Source of the DNA: Mimachlamys varia
Lineage: Eukaryota > Mollusca > Bivalvia > Pectinida > Pectinidae
Reading direction: 5' to 3'
DNA: 64,000 nucleotides
Assembly: GCA_947623455.1 (NCBI GenBank)
Contig: OX392528.1
Coordinates: 882,001-946,000, forward strand
Position numbers and translations under genes: made by a program. Below, piece after piece: positions 25,001 through 37,504 of the stretch. Every line of letters begins with the position of its first letter. Position 1 is the stretch's first letter. Below the pieces are notes generated by a model. It had not been told where the DNA came from, ran no database searches, and saw only the letters and a list, made by a program, of their open reading frames with translations.

Positions 25001-28000
25001 TCACTAGTAATAGGGGATGTTATCATACAATAAGTACTGTGTATCACCAGTAATAGGGGATGTTATCTTACAATAAGTACTGTGTATCACCAGTAATAGG
25101 GGATGCTATCATACAATAAGTACCGTATATCACCAGTAATAGGGGATGTTATCCTACAATAAGTACTGTGTATCACTAGTAATAGGGGATGTTATCATAC
25201 AATAAGTACTGTGTATCACTAGTAATAGGGGATGTTATCATACAATAAGTACTGTGTATTACTAGTAATAGGGGATGTTATCCTACAATAAGTACTGTAT
25301 ATCACCAGTAATAGGGGATGTTATCGTACAATAAGTACCGTGTATCACTAGTAATAGGGGTTGTTATCATACAATAAGTACCGTGTATCACCAGTAACAG
25401 GGGATGTTATCATACAATAAGTACCGTGTATCACCAGTAATAGGGGATGTTATACAATAAGTACCGTGTATCACCAGTAATAGAGGATGTTATCATACAA
25501 TAAGTACCGTGTATCACCAGTAATAGAGGATGTTATCATACAATAAGTACCGTGTATCACCAGTAATAGAGGATGTTATCATACAATAAGTACCGTGTAT
25601 CACCAGTAATAGAGGATGTTATCTTACAATAAGTACTGTATATCACCAGTAATAGGGGATGTTATCATACAATAAGTACTGTGTATCACCAGTAATAGGG
25701 GATGTTATCATACAATAAGGAGTACCGTGTATCACCAGTAATAGGGGATGTTATCATACAATAAGTATCGTGTATCACCAGTAATAGGGGATGTTATCAT
25801 ACAATAAGGAGTACCGTGTATCACCAGTAATAGGGGATGTTATCATACAATAAGGAGTACTGTGTATCACCAGTAATAGGGGATGTTATCATACAATAAG
25901 TATCGTGTATCACCAGTAATAGGGGATGTTATCATACAATAAGGAGTACCGTGTATCACCAGTAATAGTGGATGTTATCATACAATAAGGAGTACTGTGT
26001 ATCACCAGTAATAGGGGATGTTATCATACAATAAGTACTGTGTATCACCAGTAATAGGGGATGTTATCATACAATAAGGAGTACCGTGTATCACCAGTAA
26101 TAGGGGATGTTATCATACAATAAGTACTATGTATCACCAGTAATAGAGGATGTTATCATACAATAAGTACCGTGTATCACCAGTAATAGGGGATGTTATC
26201 CTACAATAAGTACTGTGTATCACTAGTAATAGGGGTTGTTATCATACAATAAGTACCGTGTATCACCAGTAATAGGGGATGTTATCTTACAATAAGTACC
26301 GTGTATCACCAGTAACAGGGGATGTTATCATACAATAAGTACCGTGTATCACCAGTAATAGGGGATGTTATCTTACAATAAGTACCGTGTATCACCAGTA
26401 ATAGGGGATGTTATCATACAATAAGTACCGTATATCACCAGTAATAGGGGATGTTATCATACAATAAGTACCGTGTATCACCAGTAATAGGGGATGTTAT
26501 CTTACAATAAGTACTGTGTATCACTAGTAATAGGGGATGTTATCATACAATAAGTACCGTGTATCACTAGTAATAAGGGATGTTATCATACAATAAGTAC
26601 CGTGTATCACTAGTAATAGGGGATGTTATCATACAATAAGTACTGTGTATCACCAGTAATAGGGGATGTTATCATACAATAAGTATCGTGTATCACCAGT
26701 AATAGGGGATGTTATCATACAATAAGTACTGTGTATCACCAGTAATAGGGGATGTTATCATACAATAAGTATCGTGTATCACTAGTAATAGGGGATGTTA
26801 TCTTACAATAAGTACTGTGTATCACCAGTAATAGGGGATGTTATCATACAATAAGTATCGTGTATCACCAGTAATAGGGGATGTTATCATACAATAAATA
26901 CTGTGTATCACCAGTAATAGGGGATGTTATCATACAATAAATACTGTGTATCACCAGTAATAGGGGATGTTATCATACAATAAGTACCGTGTATCACCAG
27001 TAATAGGGGATGTTATCTTACAATAAGTACTGTGTATCACCAGTAATAGGGGATGTTATCTTACAATAAGTACTGTGTATCACCAGTAATAGGGGATGTT
27101 ATCATACAATAAGTACCGTGTATCACTAGTAATAGGGGATGTTATCATACAATAAGTACCGTGTATCACTAGTAATAGGGGATGTTATCCTACAATAAGT
27201 ACTGTGTATCACTAGTAATAGGGGTTGTTATCTTACAATAAGTACCGTGTATCACCAGTAATAGGGGATGTTATCATACAATAAGTACCGTGTATCACCA
27301 GTTATAGGGGATGTTATCATACAATAAGTACCGTGTATCACCAGTAATAGGGGATGTTATCTTACAATAAGTACTGTGTATCACCAGTAATAGGGGATGT
27401 TATCATACAATAAGTACTGTATATCACCAGTAATAGGGGATGTTATCAGACAATAAGTACTGTATATCACCAGTAATAGGGGATGTTATCAGACAATAAG
27501 TACTGTATATCACCAGTAATAGAGGATGTTATCTTACAATAAGTACTGTGTATCACCAGTAATAGGGGATGTTATCTTACAATAAGTACCGTGTATCACC
27601 AGTAATAGGGGATGTTATCATACAATAAGTACCGTGTATCACCAGTTATAGGGGATGTTATCATACAATAAGTACCGTGTATCACCAGTAATAGGGGATG
27701 TTATCATACAATAAGTACTGTGTATCACCAGTAATAGGGGATGTTATCATACAATAAGTACTGTGTATCACCAGTAATAGGGGATGTTATCTTACAATAA
27801 GTACCGTGTATCACCAGTAATAGGGGATGTTATCTTACAATAAGTACTGTGTATCACCAGTAATAGGGGATGTTATCATACAATAAGTACTGTGTATCAC
27901 CAGTAATAGGGGATGTTATCTTACAATAAGTACCGTGTATCACCAGTAATAGGGGATGTTATCTTACAATAAGTACCGTGTATCACCAGTAATAGGGGAT

Positions 28001-28203
28001 GTTATCATACAATAAGTACCGTGTATCACCAGTAATAGGGGATGTTATCCTACAATAAGTACTGTGTATCACTAGTAATAGGGGATGTTATCCTACAATA
28101 AGTACTGTGTATCACTAGTAATAGAGGATGTTATCATACAATAAGTACTGTGTATCACTAGTAATAGAGGATGTTATCATACAATAAGTACCGTGTATCA
28201 CCA
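22047..28203. repeat. Largest minisatellite, 43-bp unit
   Basis: About 143 copies with the core ATACAATAAGTACCGTGTAT, followed by a CACCAGTAATAGGGGATGTT segment. A 46-bp form with an extra GAG (AAGGAGTAC) occurs at the left edge and in a cluster at about 25,715-26,080. Variants (ACCGTG/ACTGTG/ATCGTG; CACCAG/CACTAG; ATCATAC/ATCTTAC/ATCCTAC) form local higher-order patterns; one 172-bp (4 x 43) spacing is seen between the rare GATGCTATC marks at 24,461 and 24,633. The unit contains stops in all frames, so no long open frames arise. Confidence 0.98.
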
Positions 28204-28500
28204 GAACAGAAGTCGAGAAACCTACTGACGTACAAATGTGAACGGAAGTAGAGAAAACCTACTGACGTACAAATGTGAACGGAAGTAGAGAAAACCTACT
28301 GACGTACAAATGTGAACGGAAGTAGAGAAAACCTACTGACGTACAAATGTGAACGGAAGTAGAGAAAACCTGCTGACGAACAAATGTGAACGGAAGTAGA
28401 GAAACCCTGCTGACGTACAATTATGAACGGAAGTGTAAAATTTGATGACATACAAATGTAAAAATCTAGTGACGTACACATGTGAACGGAAATATAGTAA
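28204..28500. repeat. Short minisatellite, 37-bp unit
   Basis: Seven to eight copies with the core CTACTGACGTACAAATGTG joined by GAACGGAAGTAGAGAAAAC, decaying to the right after about 28,420. It abuts the 43-bp array with no unique DNA between them. It is unrelated in sequence to the two other 37-bp arrays in the window. Confidence 0.93.
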
Positions 28501-29108
28501 CTGTACTGACTGGTATAGAGGAATAAAAGAGACTTATCGTCTCACGACGTTAAGGGGAATTTCTAACCATAATAGAATATTTATCATCAATCAGCAAATC
28601 AAGCTGAATTGATTTCAGCTCAAGTTACGATGAGCGAGTTATTGTTTCAGAAACACCTGGTCATACATACCACCCACATTTTTCTCTTATTTTTATTGCA
28701 ATTTGAGCATGTTAAATAAGAAAAATGGAGATAACCGATTTATATTTTGGGTCTTTTATCTATTTGATATCGAATATATATACACTATATATGTCGGATC
28801 ATGATTTTTTATCGTGCTTTGTTGAAACTAGTAAAGCGAACTTATCAAATTACGTAAATTCGATATACGCAATACTGAAGTAACGAGACAGGCAGTATTC
28901 CCCACTCCCGATAGCCGTATATACCTTATCACGCTAGCGACACCACCTCTTGTACAGGGCCAAGTTCTGGAAAAAAAATTCCAAAGAATTAGCTTTTTTT
29001 ATATGAATGGATAATATACCAAGCCTGAAAGAAAAATCAAGAGACCGACCAATGTAATACCGCACCAAAAGACTGACCTGTTCGATACCAGACCAAGACA
29101 CGGGTTCG
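28501..29108. other. Unique AT-rich spacer
   Basis: About 600 bp of AT-rich sequence with no recognised feature between the 37-bp array and the 32/27-bp compound array. Confidence 0.5.
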
Positions 29109-29898
29109 CGGTGTGAAAGTTGGCCAATGGTATCACAGTGTGAATGTTGTGTAATATAAGGGCATCGCGCTGTGATTGTTGTGTTATATAAGGGCATCGC
29201 GGTGTTAATGTTGTGTTATATAAGGGCATCGCGGTGTTAATGTTGTGTTATATAAGGGCATCGCGGTGTGATTGTTGTGTTATATAAGGGCATCGCGGTG
29301 TTAATGTTGTGTTATATAAGGGCATCGCGGTGTGAATGTTGTGTTATATAAGGGCATCGCGGTGTTAATGTTGTGTTATATAAGGGCATCGCGGTGTTAA
29401 TGTTGTGTTATATAAGGGCATCGCGGTGTTAATGTTGTGTTATATAAGGGCATCGCGGTGTGAATGTTGTGTTATATAAGGGCATCGCGGTGTGAATGTT
29501 GTGTTATATAAGGGCATCGCGGTGTGATTGTTGTGTTATATAAGGGCATCGCGGTGTTAATGTTGTGTTATATAAGGGCATCGCGCTGTGATTGTTGTGT
29601 TATATAAGGGCATCGCGGTGTTAATGTTGTGTTATATAAGGGCATCGCGGTGTGATTGTTGTGTTATATAAGGGCATCGCGGTGTTAATGTTGTGTTATA
29701 TAAGGGCATCGCGGTGTGATTGTTGTGTTATATAAGGGCATCGCGGTGTTAATGTTGTGTTATATAAGGGCATCGCGGTGTGATTGTTGTGTTATATAAG
29801 GGCATCGCGGTGTGAATGTTGTGTTATATAAGGGCATCGCGGTGTGATTGTTGTGTTATATAAGGGCATCGCGGTGTGAATGTTGTGTTATATAAGGG
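29109..29898. repeat. Compound array, first block of 32-bp units
   Basis: About 24 copies of a 32-bp unit containing GGGCATCGCGGTGTGAATG preceded by TTGTGTTATATAA. The block opens with an odd unit carrying GAAAGTTGGCCAATGG at 29,115 and ends where the unit contracts to 27 bp. The GTGTGAATG, GTGTTAATG and GTGTGATTG variants alternate. Confidence 0.96.
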
Positions 29899-30260
29899 CA
29901 TCCCATTGTGAATGCTGTACAAGGACATCGCGGTGTGAATGTTGTAAGAGGAGTTCGCGGTATAAATGTTGTACAAGGGAATCGCGGTGTGAATGTTGCA
30001 CAAGGGAATCGCGGTGTGAATGTTGTACAAGGAAATCGCGGTGTGAATGTTGTACAAGGGAATCGCAGTGTGAATGTTGTAAGAGGGGTTTGCGGTATAA
30101 ATGTTGTACAAGGGCATGGCAGTGTGAATGTTGTACAAGGGCATCGCGGTGTGAATGTTGTACAAGGGCATCGCGGTGTGAATGTTGTACAAGGGCATCG
30201 CGGTGTGAATGTTGTACAAGGGCATCGCGGTGTGAATGTTGTACAAGGACATCGCGGTGT
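29899..30260. repeat. Compound array, first block of 27-bp units
   Basis: About 13 copies of a 27-bp unit that keeps GGGCATCGCGGTGTGAATG but replaces the GTGTTATATAA part with GTACAA. Hence this unit is the 32-bp unit less five bases. It is in frame, so the block opens several reading frames on both strands (for example an 11-codon-rich ECCTRASRC period on plus). Confidence 0.95.
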
Positions 30261-30788
30261 GAAAGTTGGCCAATGGTATCGCAGTGTGAATGTTGTGTAA
30301 TATAAGGGCATCGCGCTGTGATTGTTGTGTTATATAAGGGCATCGCGGTGTGATTGTTGTGTTATATAAGGGCATCGCGGTGTGAATGTTGTGTTATATA
30401 AGGGCATCGCGGTGTTAATGTTGTGTTATATAAGGGCATCGCGGTGTGAATGTTGTGTTATATAAGGGCATCACGGTGTTAATGTTGTGTTATATAAGGG
30501 CATCGCGGTGTTAATGTTGTGTTATATAAGGGCATCGCGGTGTTAATGTTGTGTTATATAAGGGCATCGCGGTGTGAATGTTGTGTTATATAAGGGCATC
30601 GCGGTGTGAATGTTGTGTTATATAAGGGCATCGCGGTGTGATTGTTGTGTTATATAAGGGCATCGCGGTGTTAATGTTGTGTTATATAAGGGCATCGCGG
30701 TGTTAATGTTGTGTTATATAAGGGCATCGCGGTGTGAATGTTGTGTAATATAAGGGCATCGCGGTGTGATTGTTGTGTAATATAAGGG
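30261..30788. repeat. Compound array, second block of 32-bp units
   Basis: The marker unit GAAAGTTGGCCAATGG recurs at 30,261, 1,146 bp after its first occurrence, and a second 32-bp block follows with about 16 units. It is shorter than the first block by 256 bp, which is exactly eight 32-bp units. Confidence 0.95.
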
Positions 30789-31545
30789 CATCCCATTGTG
30801 AATGCTGTACAAGGACATCGCGGTGTGAATGTTGTAAGAGAAGTTCGCGGTATAAATGTTGTACAAGGGAATCGCGGTGTGAATGTTGCACAAGGGAATC
30901 GCGGTGTGAATGTTGTACAAGGAAATCGCGGTGTGAATGTTGTACAAGGGAATCGCAGTGTGAATGTTGTAAGAGGGGTTTGCGGTATAAATGTTGTACA
31001 AGGGCATGGCAGTGTGAATGTTGTACAAGGGCATCGCGGTGTGAATGTTGTACAAGGGCATCGCGGTGTGAATGTTGTACAAGGGCATCGCGGTGTGAAT
31101 GTTGTACAAGGGCATCGCGGTGTGAATGTTGTACAAGGACATCGCGGTGTGAATGTTGTACAAGGGCATCGCGGTGTGAATGTTGTACAAGGGCATCGCG
31201 GTGTGAATGTTGTACAAGGGCATCGCGGTGTGAATGTTGTACAAGGACATCGCGGTGTGAATGTTGTACAAGGGCATCGCGGTGTGAATGTTGTACAAGG
31301 GCATCGCGGTGTGAATGTTGCACAAGGGCATCTAGGTGTGAATGTTGTACAAGGGCATCGCGGTGAGAATGTTGTACAAGTGAATCGCGGTTTGAATGTT
31401 GTACAAGGGCATCGCGGTGTGAATGTTGCACAAGGGCATCGAGGTGTGAATGCTGTACAAGGGCATCGCGGTGAGAATGTTGTACAAGTGCATCGCGGTT
31501 TGAATGTTGTACAAGGGAATTGCGGTGTGAATGTTGTACAAGGGA
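30789..31545. repeat. Compound array, second block of 27-bp units
   Basis: About 28 copies of the 27-bp unit. The first 350 bp repeat the unit order of 29,899-30,250 almost base for base, including the unusual TTCGCGGTATAAATG and TTTGCGGTATAAATG units. The block then extends with further units and is interrupted at 31,546 by a LINE fragment. Confidence 0.95.
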
Positions 31546-32534
31546 GTCAATCAATCAATCAATCAAATATTTTATTCCTCTGTTTAGAGATTTACAAAAG
31601 AAAGAAATGGGTATTTACATCATATACATAATTATATCAAAGCGTTGTAAATCTGTACCATTATCTATAACTTAATGTCTTTCTTGTTAATAAAGTAATT
31701 ATTCAACATTTTCGGCACTTAATTTGATATTTTGAAGTTATTTACTTTTACAAGTTCAACTTGACAGGTTCATTGGATTTTGGTTTGATAAAAACACATG
31801 AGCTGCACATCTTATATATCTGGCACTGTCCAACAGGAATTCATGATATTCTCCTTTGTTTGCTAGTTTGTCTTCCGGAATAGGTTTTCCAAGAAGAGTT
31901 CTCAGAAAGTCCTCGTGTAAGAGATTGTCTAAATAGACAAACAATGGGATACCATATTTATCTACGATCAGTGTCATGTAGACGTCATGAATGTCAGCTG
32001 TGGCTCTACAAACAGTCACATAATGCAAAATAGCATCTATATACATTACGTTGCATAGTTTACACTGTTCTTCTATCCATCTAGGGGAGCACGTCACCAT
32101 TTTGCACACAAATTTGACGATATTAAGGTCTTTTGTGGTATTTGGTGTTTCCCACAAAATGTATGGAGACGCATACGTATTGTGGATGTCTCTATATCGC
32201 AAAAAGTCGAGATCTTGCTGTAGTCTGTCATTTAGTAGAGCGTCCTCTGTTGTCTTTATAGAATAGTTTACTATCCGTTTCCATGTGGCTTTTGATGGGA
32301 ATGTGACATTTGTTGTATAATCTATTATAAACTGTTGTAAGTTGTATTTGCACAGAATGGACCAGATGTCAGGTATAAATCCTCGTTGGTTATTTACTGG
32401 GCAATGTAGGTATTGGTACAGCCGTCGTAAAAGTATTTGTTTAGATAGAGTATCAGACTCTAGATGAATCAGAAAGGAAAGGAAGTTGAGCTTCCTTTTA
32501 TCAATTTCGGATGGCAATCTATGGAGGCCTAACA
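31546..32534 (-). mobile_element. 5'-truncated LINE inserted in the 27-bp array
   Basis: The insertion interrupts the 27-bp array. Its 3' end, on the left, shows a LINE-type simple tail, (TTGA)n on the minus strand at about 31,546-31,563, preceded by an AATAAA-like signal. The 5' end, near 32,534, is abrupt, as expected for incomplete reverse transcription. An 18-bp string starting TGAATGTTGTAC is present at 31,528-31,545 and 32,535-32,552. It may be a target-site duplication, although the array period would also give this match. Confidence 0.85.
31756..32532 (-). pseudogene. LINE ORF2 C-terminal fragment (post-RT region)
   Basis: An uninterrupted minus-strand frame of about 258 codons gives the region downstream of the reverse transcriptase domain in a non-LTR ORF2. 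The start has the LPSEIDKRKLNFLSFLIHL pattern typical of this region. Further on is a Cys/His motif, CKLC followed by H nine residues later and C five residues after that (C-x2-C-x9-H-x4-C). The endonuclease and catalytic reverse transcriptase parts are absent because the copy is 5'-truncated. No stops or frameshifts interrupt what remains, which suggests a recent insertion. The sequence differs from the ORF2 at 51.6 kb, so a second LINE family is present. Confidence 0.75.
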
Positions 32535-33114
32535 TGAATGTTGTACAAGGGAATCGCAGTGTGAATGTTGTAAGATATGTTTGCGGTGTGAATGTTGTAA
32601 GTTTGGTTTGCGGTGTGAATGTTTTAAGGTTTGTTCGCGGTGTGAATGTTGTTAGAGGGGTTCACTATGCGAATGTTGTAATATTGGATCGAGGTGTGAA
32701 TACTGTAATATTGGATCGCGATGCGAATGTTGTAATATTGGATCGCGGTGTGAATACTGTAATATTGGATGGTGTGAATACTGTAAGAGGGGATCGCGAT
32801 GCGAATGTTGTAATATTGGATCGCGGTGTGAATGTTGTAATATTGAATCGAGGTGTGAATGCTGTAAGAGGGGATCGCGATGCGAATGTTGTAATATTGG
32901 ATCGCGGGGTGAATGTTGTAATATTGAATCGAGGTGTGAATGCTGTAAGAGGGGATCGCGATGCGAATGTTGTAATATTGGATCGCGGGGTGAATGTTGT
33001 AATATTGAATCGAGGTGTGAATGCTGTAAAAGGGGATCGCGGTGTGAATGCTGTAAGAGGGGATCGCAATGCGAATGTTGTAATATTGGATCGAGGTGTG
33101 AATGTTGTACGATG
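32535..33114. repeat. Compound array, right-hand 27-bp block (diverged)
   Basis: About 21 units of 27 bp continue after the LINE insertion, but the consensus has moved to CGAATGTTGTAATATTGG with GATCGCGATG or GATCGAGGTG. An 81-bp pattern (three units: RGDRDAN, VVILDRG, VNVVILN in the plus frame) repeats three times at about 32,790-33,040, indicating a higher-order unit. Confidence 0.94.
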
Positions 33115-33857
33115 AGCTTTCGTTAAGATAACATAAAGGTTACACGATAGTTGTGAGATATGAATCTATATGCAGTAAAACAGCGAAATAAAATACTACG
33201 GATCCCTGAATTAAAACATTCTTTTGCCGAATCTAGTCATACATTATTGAAGTACTTTTGATATTCCAGTTATATATGGTATTCTAGATATTCCAGAGAG
33301 TGCAACCATCACTAACACTTCACACCTGGAATTCCTAAAAATACCTGTAATTCCGAGAAATACCAACAATTCCTATAAACCCGTATCTCATTTGAAGCTG
33401 CCTTGCCTTTAGACGGCTGTGATTATTAGCAATTAGTGCCCGGGTGTAAATTTGTAAAGAATTAAGAATGGCGGAGAAGGTTTGGCGCTGAGTACGAAGA
33501 CTTCCTATCACATATAGAGTAGATATTACCAGGAATGTCTACTGACAAACCTCCTAACATCAAAAACAAACTATTTCCGGACCGTATTCACTGGTGTTTA
33601 TGCATATTTTCGATATTTTTGTAAGGGGCAGAACGTATGTTATTATTTATAATGTCAGAAATAGTCTAACGATTACAAGCATACTCATCTCATTAATGCC
33701 GTGGTATTTTTATCTTGTTAAGAACGGAACGGCTGATCACCGCTGGGTTGGGGAGGCGGTGGCGTCAAATAGTTTTAAGACAAGGTTGATGGCAAAAATT
33801 AAAAAAACACCCCATTTACTGATGTCTAATACTAAAAGTAAACAATTGATGTAACAG
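33115..33857. other. Unique spacer
   Basis: About 740 bp without tandem repeats. The longest plus frame (33,594-33,854, 86 codons) has no recognised domain. Confidence 0.5.
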
Positions 33858-35886
33858 CCATGGGTGTCAGCACAAACAGCGGCCATGGGTGGTCAGCACA
33901 AACAACAGTCAAGTGTGGTCAGTACAAACAACGGCCAAGGGTAGTCAGTACAAACAGCGGCCACAAGTGTCAGCACAAACAACGGCCATGGGTGGTCAGC
34001 ACAAACAACAGTCAAGTGTGGTCAGTACAAACAACGGCCAAGAGTAGTCAGTACAAACAACGGCCACGGATGGTCTGTACAAACAACGGCCACGGGTGGT
34101 CAGTACAAACAACGGTCAAGTGTGGTCAGTACAAACAGCGGCCATGGGTGGTCAGCACAAACAACGGCCAAATATGGTCAGTACAAACAACGGCCAAGGG
34201 TGGTCAGTACAAACAACGGTCAAGTGTGGTCAGTACAAACAACGGCCAAGGGTGGTCAGTACAAACAACGGCCAAGGGTGGTCAGTACAAACAACGGTCA
34301 AGTGTGGTCAGTACAAACAGCGGCCAAGGGTGGTCAGTACAAACAACGGCCAAGGGTGGTCAGTACAAACAACGGTCAAGTGTGGTCAGTACAAACAACG
34401 GCCAAGGGTGGTCAGTACAAACAACGGCCAAGGGTGGTCAGTACAAACAACGGTCAAGTGTGGTCAGTACAAACAGCGGCCATGGGTGGTCAGCACAAAC
34501 AACGGCCACGGACAGTCAGCACAAACATCGACCACGGGTGTCAGCACAAACAACGGCCACGGGTGTCAGCACAAACATCGGCCACGGACAGTCAGTACAA
34601 ACAACGACCAAGGATAGTCAGCACAAACAACGACCACGGACAGTCAGCACAAACATCGACCACGGGTGGTCAGCACAAACAACGGCCAAGGGTGGTCAGT
34701 ACAAACAGCGGCCATGGGTGGTCAGCACAAACAACGGTCAAGTGTGGTCAGCACAAACAACGGCCACGGGTGTCAGCACAAACAACGGTCATGGGTGGTC
34801 AGCACAAATAACGGCCACGAGTGGGCGCACAAACAACGGCAACGGGCGGTCAGCACAAATAAATGTTACAAGTGGTCAGCACAAACAACGGCTATAAGTG
34901 TCAGCACAAAGAATGGCCACGGAGGTCAGCACAAACAACGGCCACGAAGGTCATCACAAACAACGGCCACGGGTGGTCAGCACAAACAATGGTCATGGGA
35001 GGTCAGCACAACCAACAGCTACAGATGTTAGCACAAACATCGGTCAAAGATGTCAGCACAAACAACGGTCACGGGTGGTCAGCACAAACAAAGGCCACGG
35101 GTGGTCAGCACAAACAATGGTCATGGGAAGTGCACAAACAACGGCTACAGATGTTAGCACAAACATCGGCCAAAGGTGTCAGCACAAACAACGGTCTAGG
35201 ATGATCAGCACAAACAACGGCCACGGGTTGTAAGCACAAACAACGGTCATTGACGGTTGCACAAAAAAACGGTCAACAAAGGTCAGCACAAACAACGGCC
35301 AATGAAGGTCAGCAAAAACAACAGCCACGGGTAGTCAGCACAAACAGCGGTCAGAATTGTCAACACAAACAAGGCCATGGGTGGTCAACATAAACGTCAC
35401 TGACTGACATCGGCCAAAGGTGTCAGCACAAACAACGGTCTAGGATGATCAGCATAAACAACGGCCACGGGTTGTTAGCACAAACAACGGTCACTGACGG
35501 TAGCACAAACAACGGTCAACAAAGGTCAGCACAAACAACGGCCAACGAAGGTCAGCACAAACAACGGTCACGGGTGGTCAGCACAAACAAAGGCCACGGG
35601 TGGTCAGCACAAACAATGGTCATGGGAAGTGCACAAACAACGGCTACAGATGTTAGCACAAACATCGGCCAAAGGTGTCGGCACAAACAACGGTCTAGGA
35701 TGATCAGCACAAACAACGGCCACGGGTTGTTAGCACAAACAACGGTCACTGACGGTAGCACAAACAACGGTCAACAAAGGTCAGCACAAACAACGGCCAA
35801 CGAAGGTCAGCACAAACAACAGCCACGGGTAGTCAGCACAAACAGCGGTCAGAATTGTCAACACAAACAAGGCCATGGGTGGTCAG
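33858..35886. repeat. Minisatellite, 26-bp unit
   Basis: About 78 copies with the core GTCAGTACAAACAACGG followed by CCAAGGGTG. Since 26 is not a multiple of 3 and the unit makes no stop on plus, all three plus frames stay open for up to 345 codons with a 26-residue period. Left units carry AGTAC and right units AGCAC. The right third is more degenerate and carries segmental duplications of about 245-255 bp (the mark CATCGGCCAAAGG at 35,164, 35,408 and 35,663). Confidence 0.97.
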
Positions 35887-37504
35887 TTCGGGTATTTTGG
35901 AAACATGTCTCCGATACAAAAATGATATAAGATGATGTTTTGGAAGAAATCATTAATGTAATGATTAAAATACAAAAAAAAAGTACTTACATACACATAT
36001 GCATAATTAAAATACCAAAAATACACACCTACATACAAATACACATAATTACAACACAAGAACACGCACTTGCAAATATGCATAATAACAATACGTACAT
36101 TTTAATAGGGAGATACACGAAACTTTAATAAAAAGAAATTGCATTATAATATGAAAGGGCAAGCTGAAGGACTGATGGTTGTATTTACATATGCCTTTAG
36201 TGAAGACCTCACTGGGACGAGATGACTGACTATAGGGGGCACAAAGGTTACTCACGGTTCTGCGCGTGTTTTGCTGAATCTTCGAATCGAATACTACAGA
36301 GGGTCAGTCTTATCTGCTATCTGATACACTCGTGTGTAACAACCAAGTACGTTTGAAAGCGAGATTTTCCTTAATTGGTACACTAATTGAAGAATGATAA
36401 CCATAATCTGGTTGTATTCTGACGCAATCTCACATATCGAAATCCGGTCTATAGTAATGTCGTAATCTACATACCACAAATTGGCGGATGGTTGATGTCG
36501 TAATCTACGTACGCGACAGCGATAATATCCCATTTTGGAATCCAAAGAAATCACTCAATTTGGAAATATGACAAATGTGGTCTTTAAATAGGTCTTATTT
36601 CATTAGCGCGGACATGATTAGATTAAGGGTAAAGGGTTCCCACGGTAAGGTCATAATACGTATGATTGGAGGAGTCTTTGTTTTGATAAAAAAGTATGTG
36701 GGTATCTACTGTTGCCAAAAAGGAAATGTACGACTGGCACATAAAACTCTCTTCAAAGGATCGATCGATTCTTCATTTAATGGAAAGGTATTGCGCGTTA
36801 TTATATAACAACAAAATGAAAAACCATTAACACATTTACGGCCGGGTGTCAACCTGCCAGTAACATCTGTGATGTAAAAAGGGCGCGCAATTCCGCATTA
36901 CAACAGCTCAACTCACAAACTACAGACATACTTGACAAGTTTCCAGCTCCAAAGTTCAAAGGATAATGGATAAATTTTCTACAGATAACCAAGAAATAGC
37001 GCCGTAAGCTCCGGTGAAATTCCATTTAATGGTTCTCCCTTACACTTTTGGCACAGGGGTTTTGCAACTTACAAGGCCAGAGGAATGGCGGATGTGTTAT
37101 TGACTTAGACACCAAATTGCGGTGTTTTGATGGCTGGTCGAGCGGATCCACTACAATGCGTTGCCGCCGGAGCTTCCCTTCCTCCTACAAACATTCAAAA
37201 ATTTGCCTTGGAATGCTTCCCGTGAGGTACTTGCTGTCGTACCACATGTATGCGCGGATGCCATGCGTGCGTCAAATATTTCTTTATCGGTCACATTCAT
37301 TGAAACGTGCCAATATGTATCATTATGAAGTACCAACACGGATAATCCGATAGTTGACAGCTTCTATTGTGCTCCATAGTACGTCATGAAAAACCAGTGA
37401 CCTTGACTTCTAACCTATACACCCCTTCTCAATCTGTGTAACTGTTCTCTCCCCTTCCGGCTAATCATATAAGTAATCTAGCATTGATATATACAGGTAT
37501 AATG
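35887..37504. other. Unique spacer
   Basis: About 1.6 kb with no recognised gene. A degenerate A-rich repeat (about three copies of roughly 50 bp, with CATACACATATGCATAAT-like segments) covers 35,955-36,095. The phrase ATGTCGTAATCTAC occurs twice at about 36,456 and 36,496. Open frames on both strands (up to 101 codons at 37,048-37,353) show no family resemblance. Confidence 0.45.
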
